From Diogma glabrata (taxonomy: Eukaryota; Arthropoda; Insecta; Diptera; Cylindrotomidae), in assembly GCA_963693315.1 (NCBI GenBank), contig OY856187.1, forward strand, positions 424,816,429-424,880,428: a stretch of 64,000 nucleotides of DNA. Direction: 5' to 3'. Each line of letters opens with the position of its first letter. The stretch's first letter is position 1. The position numbers and the translations under genes are program-made. This document shows positions 12,721 to 24,400 of this stretch, in pieces. The notes beneath the pieces are model-generated. The model was not told the origin of the DNA. It ran no database searches and worked only from the letters and a program-made list of their open reading frames with translations.

Positions 12721-13780
12721 AATATTCAAATCTAGTGAATTAAAAATTATCATCGAATTCAATTAGATTGGTGAGTTTTGAGTTACCAAGAGTGTTAACT
12801 CATGTTTAATTAAACTCTAAATACCGGCCACTGGAGTTTCCTAATTCTCCATAAAAAAGATACAAAAGCTATTTATTGCACCAATTCCAATCTAATTTTA
12901 CTAAATAACCTTTGTTACCAAACAAAATCAAAACCGCAACAACAATTAATAGTTTATTCAACTTCATCTTTCTGCATATATGATACATACGATTTTAATG
13001 ACACAAAATTGTATTATTTTTTTTTTTTGCCTTAGTGTACAAAAGAACAGCAAGTCATTATACGTTTATAAAGGAAATATCTCAAAAATGTAAATCTGTA
13101 TTAATTTTTAAATTTAAAAACACCATCTCTTGACTAAAGCAAACAACTAATTTTCAATTATCTATTTTTCTTTTGTGTGCACTGAAAAAATGTCGAAACT
13201 CCTCAAATATCTTGTTATTTATTGAATATGATTAGTGTAAGAGATAAATTTAACATAATAGGAGATTATAATTGTGTCAAATTTGATTAATGGATAGTGA
13301 TCATGCTGAAGTTAATCTGTATATTATGATTTCTTAAGAATAAAGTTGAAAGTAATTTAATTTGATTTTGTATTGTTGATTTTCAAAATGAAATTGAATA
13401 AGATATCAAGCGAGGAGGATTATTGATCGACATGAATAAAAATTTTAAGCTTTTTTTAACAAGTTATAAAACAAAAAGCGATTTCAAAGGCTTTTTGGCA
13501 AGGGAAAAACATACAAAAATAATAAAGAAATGTTTTAAGGACAAGCGTATTGAGTATCCATTTGGGTATTAGTCAGGCGGCAATTTTTGAATATTTTTCT
13601 AAACACATTGAATCTATTAGCTTGATCAATAACGACAACGATCATTACTTACGCTTTAAAAAAAGCATGACAAATGCGTCTTTTAAATTTCATCGAATTA
13701 TTACATTTTGCTTATCCACCTTAATAAATATTCAATCGCATCAAAAAGTCTAAAAAAGGTTTTTTGTGGTTTCCGCTAAT
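12721..13780. other. AT-rich intergenic sequence
   Basis: No gene is recognised. A 67-codon frame at 13550-13753 has no family features and is not supported. An isolated cactgaaaaaatg at about 13181 resembles the end of the MITE at 38968, but no partner end was found. Confidence 0.5.
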
Positions 13781-15660
13781 ACCATTCCCAGCTGCGACGT
13801 TAGGTTCTGGGTCTTCAGAGGAACGAAAACTCTACAGTGCTATGCTTATTGATTAAATGTTTCCAATGTCTTCAATGCTCAGTTTAGACTTTAGAGCATA
13901 GCCTGTAAGGGTTTTGTTGGGTGTAAAAGGCATGATCGATAACATAGATGCTAAAGACTGTTTATCGTGCCATGATCGTTGCATCCAAGGCAACGTACAG
14001 GTTGTTTAAGTGTTGACATTGTGCTGGTAGGCGGACACATGAAAGGAAAATGCTAGCATTTGGCTCTCTGAGCCATAGCTAGACCACATGTGTAGACTTG
14101 TCAGACTGTTGTCATCACTAAAACAACCTCTTAAGAGTCCTTTAATTAATATTTTAAATTTTGTTTTTTGAAGTTAGTATCAGCCCGACCACTTTAAACC
14201 ATCTTTAATTTAAGCAAAATATTTTTTTAAATTTGAGTTAATTTTGAAGTTTGGAATTTTTTAGTTTCTTTAAAGAAAAGAATTTTTTATTAACTTGGCA
14301 TTTAGAAAATTTTTGAGATTGGGATCTATTTTGATTCTTTTCTTTGAAATATTGTTTTTATATTTTATTTGATTTTTTTTAATTTTGTTTGGTTTTCCAC
14401 CTGAAATGTCACATTTTTACTATCTGCTCTTGTTGTTCCTTTCGACATAAGCATCGTTAATGTTCTCTGCGACAAATTTTTTGGTGAAACTATGTCTCCT
14501 AAAACTAAATCTCTAAGTGGAGACTTCTTTTCATTCTGATACACCTTAGACTCACTATGACTTCCACTCCCGAAACTACCCTGGCCAATAGCAGCGCTGT
14601 GTGCAATGTGTGCTGCCAGAAAAAAGATGGTCTAAGCGCGACCATAATTATTCCGTTGGATCATGCGTTCCCCAAGTCCTACTTTATAGAGGATCCTTCT
14701 CCAGTGAATGTTTGCCCAACCTGTAAAGTCCTAATCTCATTCCAACTCGATGGCCACGGTCCACGACATAGTTTCCATGGTACCCTCTACTCAATCATTA
14801 GGAGTTATCAAAAAGTCAAGGCAGCAGCCGCATCCCGGTCGGACTATGTTGGAGATTGCTTCGTCTATCACCGAAGTCCAAGACTGAAGGCGGATTCTAA
14901 GGGTAAAACTCGTTCTAAACTACCGATTGCTCACCTCAAGTTACCGTTCAAGTTACTGCCATTGCGATATCGGCAACAGTAGCCAAGCCAATTGGAAAGA
15001 ACCCTTTTTTAGCAATCACATGCACCTCGTGTTTTTACGGGAAAAGCTGTAACTACCAATTTGAATCCCGCACAAAGAATTTCTAATCCACCCTTCCTAT
15101 ATCGGGAACTGTACTCTCAAAATTTTTAGCATTTGTAGCGAAGCATATATTTTGTGAGTGCTAACACAAGAAGTATCCAGACTTTCTATGTCCCGTGGTC
15201 CAAATTAATATTCCTCACGGATAGCCGCTTCGAGAACTAACCAACAGTTGAATGCTAAATCTAATCCGCAATATAATTAACAGAATAATTACAATACAGT
15301 TCACTTAAATCCCCATCACCAGCCTAATCAGCAGACCTCCCAACTGGCATATCCACCCGGAATCAATATTTATTCAGTTCCTCCACCGTCGATGTTTCAG
15401 TGAGAATTCGTTCCCACAATAAACCTCACATCTTTCAGATACCCACCACAGATCTATGTATGCTCCAATACTTCGTACACGCAAGAGTGGATCGAATTCT
15501 AATGAAAACCATTCCAATACCATCCGAATTAGGAATGTAGTTTTCACCGGTCAAATTCATTTATCGAATTGCAGTCCTGAATCACAATTCCGTCTCCGAT
15601 TCAACTGACACCCCTTCTTGTCATCTTCACTTCTTATTCGTTGATCGCGTTTGAAAATTG
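13781..15660 (+). other. GC-richer island holding decayed coding sequence
   Basis: This block is visibly less AT-rich than its neighbours and contains the 141-codon frame and its broken downstream continuation. Upstream (13781-14550) there is no open frame but the same base composition, as expected for the untranslated or decayed part of one inserted unit. Edges are approximate. Confidence 0.35.
14557..14982 (+). pseudogene. Unidentified Cys-containing protein fragment
   Basis: A 141-codon frame in a GC-richer island. It begins MTSTPETTLANSS and contains two CxxC pairs, CNVC (residues ~17-20) and CPTC (~54-57), spaced like a small zinc-binding module. The following stretch (GPRHSFHGTLYSIIRSYQK) is basic and aromatic. 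After the stop, reading-frame remnants continue, including a Gln/Asn/Pro-rich stretch at 15281-15402 (QNNYNTVHLNPHHQ...) interrupted by stops. It could be a decayed retroelement gag or a processed pseudogene; I do not recognise the family. The frame changes and stops downstream argue against a working gene. Confidence 0.4.
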
Positions 15661-16910
15661 ATTTAATAATCTATTGGGCTTGAAAACGGTTTTGTTAACC
15701 TGATATTAGTGAATCGCATTAGTTGAGAATGGATTGGTATGAAGTCATTTTTCTAAGTGTTCATTCACTAACCTTTTCCTTACTAATGTTTCGTTTTTGT
15801 GTGAAATACTATATGAACTGACATTTATACCCTTTAGCTATTTATTAAGTGTAGTGACTAGTGACTAGTTGACTAGTGATCAACTCTAGCAGGTTTACAT
15901 ATTTTGTATTTTTACGACAAAGGCATAAAACAAACTTTTGCAGTTTTGAGGGTTGAGGGAACATAGAATTTACAGAAAAATCCGAACTTTTCCTTTATTT
16001 CTACAACAAACGTGACTCTACATGAGTCATGAAAAAACCAAACCTTAGAATTACTGCTGAATTTTCAAAAAAGTTCTTTTGATATTTTTTTACAACCAAA
16101 ACCACATGAGGCGATGGGAAATCAGTACAAATATTATAAACCTGGATTGTCAAAATTCAAAAACCTTTTTTGTGCCTGTAAACTATATCGAATGATATAA
16201 AGGTTTTCACAGTAATTTTTTAAAGTAAAAAGTCAGACAAGTGCGAATAAAATTGGCTCGCCAAGGGTTCCGTGAATGTAAAAGAACACAATATCAAAAA
16301 TTATTGACAAAAAGTTGTGTTGTAATGTCTTTATATTGTCAGACCATAGACGGCTAACAAAATAAATGTTTAATCGTAAATGTTAATAGTAAATTACAAT
16401 TAAATCTACATTGATCAAAAATGACTCAACAAATGTTACTCTAGGTTAAATCTTATCCATAGCTGTTTATGGTAACTCAAGAAAGATTAAATTACACCAG
16501 CTTGTAAATGATTTAAATGTGACAATTCAACTCACTATATAAAGTTTCCATAAGGTCCAATCAAAACGCTTCATTTACTATTTTTTAGCAAATCAAAACG
16601 ATTTGTTTCGATTATTTTTTTCTGGTAGGAAGGAACAGCGAATATTTTCGAATATTTTCCGCCTACTTAATATATTAATTTAAAACAAAAATTCACATAC
16701 AAAATTATGTGAAACTGCAATTTGCAAATAGTAAAAATGTCCGTTTTCATTCATAAATGATTGCATGTTTATGTTTATTTGTCAAAAATAAATTTCAAAT
16801 TTATAACATTTATGCGCCTACTAAGATGAAATAATATTTTATTATGTATGAGTATGTTGTATGAAATAATGTTACTATTTCTGTTCGTTAAATTGTCTGC
16901 TAAATACAAC
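15661..16910. other. AT-rich intergenic sequence
   Basis: No gene is seen. A small tandem of gactagt-type words occurs at about 15857-15880. Confidence 0.5.
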
Positions 16911-17031
16911 TCGTCACCAAATTATTAGTGGATTATTTTCCAACATTACCACTCATGCCATTTGAGGTTAAAAACCTCAAATGACATTCGTAATAATGAA
17001 TATGAAAAATAATCGACTATTATTTGACGAC
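16911..17031. repeat. ~120-bp imperfect palindrome
   Basis: The centre is tttgaggtt-aaa-aacctcaaa (16961-16981). Arms extend to tcgtcaccaaattatta on the left and its relative taatagtcgattattt/tttgacga on the right (to ~17031). It is probably a tiny foldback MITE. No coding content. Confidence 0.65.
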
Positions 17032-17123
17032 TCGTGATATTATATATGATTATTTTTTCGGTCAATCAAGTGTCGAAATTTAGGTGGGTGGAGAGACTAC
17101 ACACTAAAAATATTTTTTTTACA

Positions 17124-17288
17124 GGGGCGGAACGGTCTGAATTTTGCAATTTTTTAACAATAACTCAAAAACTGTGCACCGCAAAATTCTAAAAAAAATT
17201 GCAATGATTTCTAAATTAGATGCTCTTTCAAATGACACTTGACCACATTTTTAATAGTGTTTTTACCCCTTCTTATTTCCGCCCCCTT
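17124..17288. mobile_element. Possible short MITE
   Basis: The ends read caggggcggaa and ttccgcccccttaat, an inverted match of about 9 bp. Many insect MITEs start with a similar GGGGCGGA word, but the TIR is short and no target duplication is clear. The interior has none. Confidence 0.3.
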
Positions 17289-17989
17289 AATAAATATAAT
17301 TATGAGTATATGACACTTTTATATATTTTTTATTAAAAACATACTAATTGTTCTATCATTTCAAATACATTTGAGACGGAAGTGAAAACGAAAACCACTT
17401 TAGTTTTATTTGTATCTGTCATCTTATGTGGACAGGTTAGTTTTATACGCACCTCCAATTTCAGGTCCATAGCATTTATAGTTTGCGAGATAATCGATAT
17501 AATGTGAAAAACTCGTTTTACTCTCATCAATAGTGTTCCGTCTAAAACGGAATCCTAAAAACTTGAACAAAGCAAAAAATCCAACTTTATCTCAAAAACT
17601 TATCAGATATTTAAAGTCATCGAATTCAATTAAATCGGATAGTTTTGAGTTACCATGAATCGTCCGCATGAAGGGATCATGTTGAATTGTAATTTTTTTT
17701 ATTGGAATGAAGTTCCTAATCGCGCGTTGCGAAAGGAGGCTAGACGGAAAAAATTAAAACCAAAAAAAAAGTTGTAACGACACTTTTTGCTGAATATAAA
17801 AGAGAATATAAAAAAATTAATATAAAAAATTAAACGATTAAAAAAAAACACGAAACAACAAACGAAACGAAATAAGAAATGCAATTTAAATTTTAATATT
17901 TTCTTTGAATTTAGTTTATGCTTTGCTTGAGGAGTGGATAGACGTATGATTTTTCTTTGTTTTTTGTAAATTTTATACCAAGTCGTAAA

Positions 17990-18365
17990 CAAAGTTGTAT
18001 ACAACTTGGAAAGCCAATTTATATACTACTCGGAATGCCAATTTATATACAACTTTGTATACAACCTTGTATAAAACTTTGTATACAACATTGTATTCAA
18101 CTTTGTATACAACTTTGTACACAACTTTGTATACAACTTTGTATACAGCTTTGTGTACAACTTTGCATACAACTATGTATACAACTTAGCATACAACTTT
18201 GTATACAACTTTGTAAACAATTTTGTATACAACTTTTAATACAACTTTTTATACAACTTTGAATACAACTTTGAATAAAACTTTGAATACAACTTTGAAT
18301 AAAACTTTGAATACAACTTTGAATATTTTGTACATAAATTTGTATACAAGTTTGCATACAACATT
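17990..18365. repeat. 12-bp self-complementary minisatellite
   Basis: About 30 tandem units of ttgtatacaact and variants run from 17990 to 18365. The unit contains the palindrome gtatac. Because 12 is a multiple of 3 and stops are rare in it, all six frames stay open and give artefactual CIQL- or YTTL-type repeat proteins. Later units (18240-18330) drift toward ttgaatacaact. A further inverted match (gtatacaaagttgg) lies at about 18391. None of the overlapping frames is supported as a gene. Confidence 0.9.
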
Positions 18366-18542
18366 GTTCCCAGTGTTTCCATTGTTAATTGTATACAAAG
18401 TTGGAATCGAAAGGAACTTCGTTCCATCCGGGTGTCCCTTGACACCTCTCTTTACTTTTTTTTGAATTTGTATAACACTATATATACACTAGATAATATA
18501 AATTTAATAAAAAATAAAAGAATTTTATTTTCTGATTATATA

Positions 18543-18616
18543 ATATGTTTCGTCTTTTTAGGACATCCTCACGGAGTAATCATTACCCCTGAGGATGTCC
18601 TCAAAAGACGAAATAT
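18543..18616. repeat. Small hairpin, possible mini-foldback
   Basis: Arms atatgtttcgtctttttagg... (18543-18571) and ...cctcaaaagacgaaatat (18590-18616) pair over about 27 positions around an 18-nt loop. The two ggacatcctca/tgaggatgtcc cores are exact complements. No coding content. Confidence 0.7.
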
Positions 18617-21096
18617 ATTGAGTAATAAAATCAGTTGTTTTATCGGAACGAATTATTTAAAAAACTATTATAATTTATTTAAAATAAACTTTATTAACCT
18701 CAACATGTTTCGGAATACAATATTCCATCTACAGGTATTTTTATACAATTGAGTAATCGCAGAAAATAAAATTGAATCTTATATTTATTAATAAATTTAT
18801 ATTATCATACGTACATAACAATTAACAAGTGTTAAACAAATATGACTATTGATTAGTTCGGGCAAAACATTTTATTTGTGTATGCTGTGAATTCAAACGG
18901 CTCGCCAATAGTCCAGCAAGTAGAATATTCCTCGATCTTTATAATTCACTGTCTTCTTCTGCGATTCAATCATTAAATGCCACTGCTATTTATATAGAAA
19001 CTCTTTTCTTCGAGCAAACAATAGCGTTACTTCACGGAGGAATACTCAATAGCAAGATTGAGAATCCTACCATTGACTGAAAAGAGTTCATTCATTAGCA
19101 CCTCTGAAATAACAACTTCAGTAGTGATATCTTATTGCTACTTGCAATGGTATGTGATATACCACGTTAACGTATTCTAATAGTATAGGGGTTGAAGTAC
19201 GCGGAATTGTCACACTAGCAGATCAAACAATGGAGCTCTTCATAAATGACGTCACGCCATCAGGAGGGGAGGAGTTACAACACAATTTTGTGACAAAATG
19301 AGACCAAGAGGGCCTAGAGGCTTAAGAAAATGGCGTGACGTTATTTATGAACAGCAAATAAAATTACGAATAAAATTACAAATCAATAAAAGCTGAACCC
19401 CTCAGATATATTTGTGCATTATGTTATCAAGGGACATGCTGTTCAACTTCAACTGTTTTTAAGTGATAAATACAAAAAACTATTTATAGAAATATTATAC
19501 ACAAGACTGCAACCCATGATATCATTTAAAAAGCTAAAACTGGCCTACTTTAGCCTTCAAAATATTCTATAAGTATCTATCCTTGTAACAGAAGACGTAA
19601 TTTTAACTGAACATTTTTTCAATCTAGCATAATTTAATGAATCTTTGAAAAAACTATCAAACAATTTGTGATTCTACTAACTAACCTCCAAACATTATAT
19701 GATAATTAATCTTGATTCTTCGTATACAATATGATATAATATTTCTTATATAATTATTCTTATTAGAATAATCGTTTATCCTTTATAACAAAATCGTTCT
19801 ATAATAGAATATAAAATTATTATGAGTTGTTTGAATTATTATAAATTGAATTTATTCACGAAACTTATTTTAATCTACTTCTGTCCTATCTATCTATTTG
19901 ATTAATAATGTTTTAATTGTTTTGTGTTAGCTGTTTAATGGTAATGGAAAATTGTTATCTATATCACGAACAGATAATGCAGTTTTGGCCAAGCTGCTGT
20001 TACTGAAAACAAAAATAAAAAATATTAAATTTAACTGCACTAATAATTTTAAATTTTATCTTTCAATGTTAATTAACTTTATTCAATTAAAGTATAAGCG
20101 TTAATTTTAATCAAATCAATCAATCATTTGAGATAAAATGTATGAATATTAATTAATCTTTATTAAAGCGCTTCTGAGCTGTTTATATTTTATGTGATTA
20201 ATGTGTGAAGTCTTAAAAATATTGAAGTTGTTTTATCTTATATATAGTTCAAATTACAAAATTGATTTGCTCATGAAAACATTTTTTGTTATTCAAATAA
20301 TGATAGTTTTATTGCTATTTTATAAAAGGTTTATTGTTGGGTAGAGCATGTTAAAAAAATCCCTTTAGGATATTTATTAAAATTTACATAAAGAATTAAA
20401 AAATTATAAATGATAAAAGATATGAGAACCATAAAAATTTAAATGAATAATTTACAGAAAAGTTCTTTTTGATTTTTATTTGCATGTCTTAAAGTGGATA
20501 TAAGATATTGTTGTATATAGTAGAACCGCATCGGAATGTAATTAAATTAACAAACAATTACAGAGGATTAGTAGAACGGTGAACTTATAATTTAGATACA
20601 AATAAAAAATGTTTGTTGGAGTGAAATTTAAAATGAAAATAATATATTATCGTTTATTTATATATATTATATGTATTTTGCTTCTGGAAAGAAACATTTT
20701 AAGAAATATGTAACGATTTACTCGACCTTAAATTAAGTAACAGTTTTTTTTTCATTTTGATGACAAAAAAACATTTAAGTTCCTGGTTCTAATTGCTATA
20801 TTAGTATGACAATACATTCCGAATTAGATCGTTGATTCCTAAATTTAGTTTTCTAATCTCATTCTTAGCTAAATTTCTTATCCTTATTCCTTATTAAAAC
20901 AAACATTTTACTCTAAGAACACGTTAGTTGACTCTGTTTTTTCATTTCCTAATGAAAAGAACTGTTTTGCTCTAATTGTCCTCTAATATTAATAATAAAA
21001 AGTTATACTAGTAACTAATTTTGATAAAAAAGAAAAGTTTTTGGAATTAACCCAAAATCCAAAATCCGAACAAAACCTGACACATCATTATATAGG
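18617..21096. other. AT-rich intergenic sequence
   Basis: Apart from the possible MITE at 19239-19352, nothing is recognised. No frame of interest is open here. Confidence 0.5.
19239..19352. mobile_element. Possible ~115-bp MITE
   Basis: The left end ttcataaatgacgtcacgccat and right end atggcgtgacgttatttatgaa are inverted over about 22 bp with one or two mismatches. The interior includes a ggaggggagg patch. Similar gacgtcacg ends are known from insect MITEs, but no family is assigned. No target duplication was verified. Confidence 0.5.
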
Positions 21097-21742
21097 CGGA
21101 GCAATTTCACGAAGATTCAACAACGTTTTGACTTGACTCCTTTTAATTTTGATTATTTTTTGTTTATAGATAGTCTTTCATAAATAAAAAATACAAGCTC
21201 TCTTAGAATTTTTTTTTTCGACCAGGGGTCTTCACAGGGTGCCCCTCAATTTTTTGTTATTTTGTGATGTGAGTGCATTTTGACGAGCGATTGTAGAAAA
21301 ACTACTGAATCGATTTTCATAAATAATATGTCGTTGAATGAGTATTAAAACAAAGTTTTTAAAAATGTACACTGTTAATTTTTTGAAATAATTTTTAACG
21401 GTGTAACATAAGAAAAAAACGGTGTAATTGAAAAAAAGATGGCATAGCCTCTTTTTTTTTTTTTTTTTTAAACAAAATTGAAGCTTATTTTATATCTAAC
21501 AACTTGTGAAAGTTTAGGACACGCGTTATTTTTGGTTTTAAAGATAAAATTCGTTGTGCATATGACTGTCGGGAATCAGTTTTTTTTTTTCTGAAGGAAA
21601 ATTATAAAAATGGCGTTATAAACTAAGAGATTTTTTTTTATGTTAAATATCAAATATTTTATTATTAGATGAACTTTTTAAAATATTATAAAAATTATAT
21701 ATGTAGTACAATAAATAAAATAAATACAATTGTTAAAAATGA

Positions 21743-21830
21743 TTTACTTATTTTGCAAACAGAAGTTTCTTTTGAATAGGAAAGCACTTCTGCAATTATT
21801 TTCTTTGTATTAGATGGCATAAAAAATGAA
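21743..21830 (-). pseudogene. Second, diverged copy of the transposase tail (element A)
   Basis: Read on the minus strand, this encodes FFMPSNTKKIIAEVLSYSKE followed by TSVCKISK. That aligns residue by residue with the end of the frame at 22075 (SFVPVDTKTINAKMFSNSKE, then TFECKISK). The surrounding non-coding sequence (21645-21790 against about 21990-22130) is also duplicated. Only the last ~30 codons are present. It implies a nested insertion of two members of one family or a tail duplication that became part of the TIR. Confidence 0.7.
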
Positions 21831-22074
21831 ATGTTTATTTATCGCTTTTAGTAATCACTTGTCCCTCTTATAAAAAATAATTTGACAGTCTTGACTGCAA
21901 ACAAAAAAGCCGTAACTTTTGACTGGAGAAGTATTATGTTCGTATTATGTTATTATGGAATCATAAAGTAAAAGATTGTTTTTCAACATTAAATTACAAA
22001 TATTTTATTATTGAATAAACTTTTTAAAATATCATACAAATTATATATGTGAAAATAAATATAGTTATTAAAAA

Positions 22075-22720
22075 TTATTTACTTATTTTACATTCAAAAG
22101 TTTCTTTTGAGTTGGAAAACATTTTTGCATTTATTGTCTTAGTATCTACTGGTACAAAAGAATGAAATTTTTGAGTTCCACTTATAGTAATCGCATTTTT
22201 AAATCGATTTTGTAATTTTTCTTTTGTTAATTGATATTCATTTTTATCGGCGTATCCAAAGTTCATGGTAGATTCCCATTTTAAAGCCCATTCGAAAAGT
22301 TTTTTTGGTGTATCAATAATATTATCTTCGCTCGCCATACTATAACGGTGTGCAGCACGCTTCAGTGTACCACCAATTCCATCACAAGGTCCCTTTCCAT
22401 GACTGGTAGCATGAAAATGCCATTCAGCATCAACCTTAAAGTCTCCTTTATGGTGGCATAAGTTAATTAGGTTATGTTTATTTTTGTATTGAGAAGGTGC
22501 ACCGTCAGTGTTATAAATTATTTTTGTAATATTAGAATTTATATGCGTTTTGATGAATTCAATAAGTTTTGTAATGAAAAGATGGACTGTAGTACTGTTG
22601 TGATCGTTTATATCCGAAATGAGTATAAAACTTCGGTGCTGTATATATTCACTTGTGGCACTTTTAAAATAAATGACAAATGTATGTTAATATGTGTTAA
22701 TATTATGTCAATATGACAAA
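22075..22720 (-). pseudogene. Transposase-like protein, C-terminal part, fossil
   Basis: One frame is open for about 215 codons on the minus strand with no start codon until 22338. In order it shows an ISDIND-type acidic site (~22615), YNTDGAPSQYKNK (~22495), a CHH motif (~22450), AEWHFHATSHGKGPCDGIGG (~22385), and the tail SGTQKFHSFVPV...CKISK. Spaced Asp residues in SD, TDG and CDG blocks look like an RNase-H/DDE-type nuclease; that is inference. Plausible further coding (IIQLCLKQQKITDYFS) continues to about 22880 with frame breaks and a small tandem duplication. Element B carries a relative of the C-terminal part. I recall similar sequences as uncharacterised proteins in insects and hydra but cannot name the superfamily. 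Confidence 0.7.
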
Positions 22721-22901
22721 TGTATGTTAATATTTTCGGATGAGAATGTCTGAATATTGGCCTACTCAGATTAATCTGCGATGGACAATTTTTTTACTGA
22801 AAAATAATCAGTAATTTTCTGTTGTTTAAGGCAAAGTTGAATAATATTTTCCACTTTAATTACAATTTGGTCGTCAATTTGCATTTGATTAAATCCGGGC
22901 T

Positions 22902-23370
22902 GCAAACCTGATCAGCAAGCGCGTAGCGTACGGATTTAACCCCGCAGTTGCGTAGTTTATTCAAAACTTTCTCACCGACCAATACATTTCGGTATCCATT
23001 GATGGCTTTTCTTCTGCGTCTAAATTAACTAACGCTGATGTACCACAAGGTTTAGTTTTGTCACCACTTTATTTTTAATTTTTTACTTTTAAATTAAAAT
23101 CACCAGCAACCCAATAAATAATTTTGCAGATGATAGTACACTGTACAAGTCATTTGTTTTCCTATCTTTAAAAGGGAAAAGGCATGAACGAATAAAGCCC
23201 GCCCGGAGAGACTCTGCCATAAATGTAAATGATAGCCTGAAAGTTTCCAATTGGGGTGACTGAAATATGTTCAATTTTAACTCAACCAAAACATGACTAT
23301 TGATTGTTGCCAGATCAACGACCGAGTTTGCCAAAGATATTTCGATTAGTGTGTTTCGATTAAAATGTCG
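22902..23370 (+). pseudogene. Jockey-clade LINE reverse transcriptase fragment
   Basis: Translation shows LISKRVAYGFNPAV, then YISVSIDG, the motif-B box DVPQGLVLSPLYF, and after a frame break the catalytic motif-C box FADDSTLY, then SNWGD. These are the palm motifs of Jockey-type LINE reverse transcriptase. An in-frame TAG (~22953) and at least one shift make it dead. It lies inside element A in the opposite orientation to the transposase remnant, so it was captured or inserted before the element decayed. Confidence 0.85.
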
Positions 23371-24234
23371 CAAAATTTTGCTGAACTTGACTGAAATTGC
23401 TTTTTAAAAAGTTCATTTAATAATAAAATATTTGATATTTAACATAAAAAAAATCTCTTAGTTTATAACGTCATTTTTATAATTTTCCTTCAGAACAAAA
23501 AAAACTGATTCCCGACAGTCATATGCACAACGAATTTTATCTTTAAAACCAAAAATAACGCGTGTCCTAAACTTTCACAAGTTGTTAGATATAAAATAAG
23601 CTTCAATTTTGTTTAAAAAAAAAAAAAAAAAAAGAGGCTATGCCATCTTTTTTTCAATTACACCGCTTTTTTCTTATGTTACACCGTTAAAAATTATTTC
23701 AAAAAATTAACAGTGTACATTTTTAAAAACTTTGTTTTAATACTCATTCAACGACATATTATTTATGAAAATCGACTCAGTAATTTTTCTACAATCGCTC
23801 GTCAAAATGCACTCACATCACAAAATAACAAAAAATTGAGGGGCACCCTGTGAAGACCCCTGGTCGAAAAAAAAAATTCTAAGAGAGCTTGTATTTTTTA
23901 TTTATGAAAGACTATCTATAAACAAAAAATAATCAAAATTAAAAGGGGTCAAGTCAAAATTTCCCAAAAATTTGCTGAACTTGCGTGAAATTGCTCAGGC
24001 GACTAAATTTTCACTTCAAAACTTTAACTCGTTCAATTTTGTAACCTGACCTGACCTTAAACTAAAACCATTCAATAATTAATTAGACAAATTGATCGCT
24101 CTTTTAATCTCTTTCTTTTTAAGAGCTTAAGGACGATGGTTTGATTACATTAAGTTTGATTAATCAGAAAGACGGCTTTAATTTTGTCCCTCACTGCAGA
24201 GGAATCAATTTTTATTGATTTGAAATTTTTTTAT

Positions 24235-24300
24235 GTAGATTTCATATAAAAGTCTACTATTGTAATGTGCCTCATCTCGGAATTTCGGAAAAAAATTTTC
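24235..24300 (+). repeat. Dispersed repeat end with a short hairpin
   Basis: The stretch gtagatttcatataaaagtctac is itself a hairpin, followed by catctcggaatttcgg. The same order occurs at 43437-43505 beside the TA microsatellite. This is the shared terminus of an unassigned repeat family. Confidence 0.6.
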
Positions 24301-24400
24301 AGGCAATACCACAAATAAGTAACAATTATTGTCATAATGGCAATGTGGAAGGTTAGTGTTGAACAAATCTATTCGCCACGTACTATAAGTGTTTTCAATA

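Larger units (their letters stand above)
21097..23998. mobile_element. Element A: DNA transposon with ~0.6-kb TIRs
   Basis: The left arm (21097-21682) is the reverse complement of the right arm (23399-23998). Matching landmarks are gagcaatttcacg at the tips, tatagatagtctttcataaa, gaccaggggtcttcaca, the T/A 17-20-mer beside aagaggctatgcc, and taaatatcaaatattttatt at the inner edges. The mismatches seen are few. The tips differ slightly (ggcggagc on the left, cgcctgagc on the right) and no target duplication could be fixed. The interior holds a decayed transposase-like gene (minus strand), a second copy of its tail, and a Jockey RT fragment on the plus strand. Large TIRs plus an internal DDE-like gene indicate a cut-and-paste element. 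It is now dead in this copy. Confidence 0.85.

Noticed and set aside
17957..18465. Repetitive CIQL- or YTTL-type proteins on both strands
   Set aside because: They follow directly from a 12-bp tandem repeat lacking stop codons; frames on both strands and in several phases are equally open.
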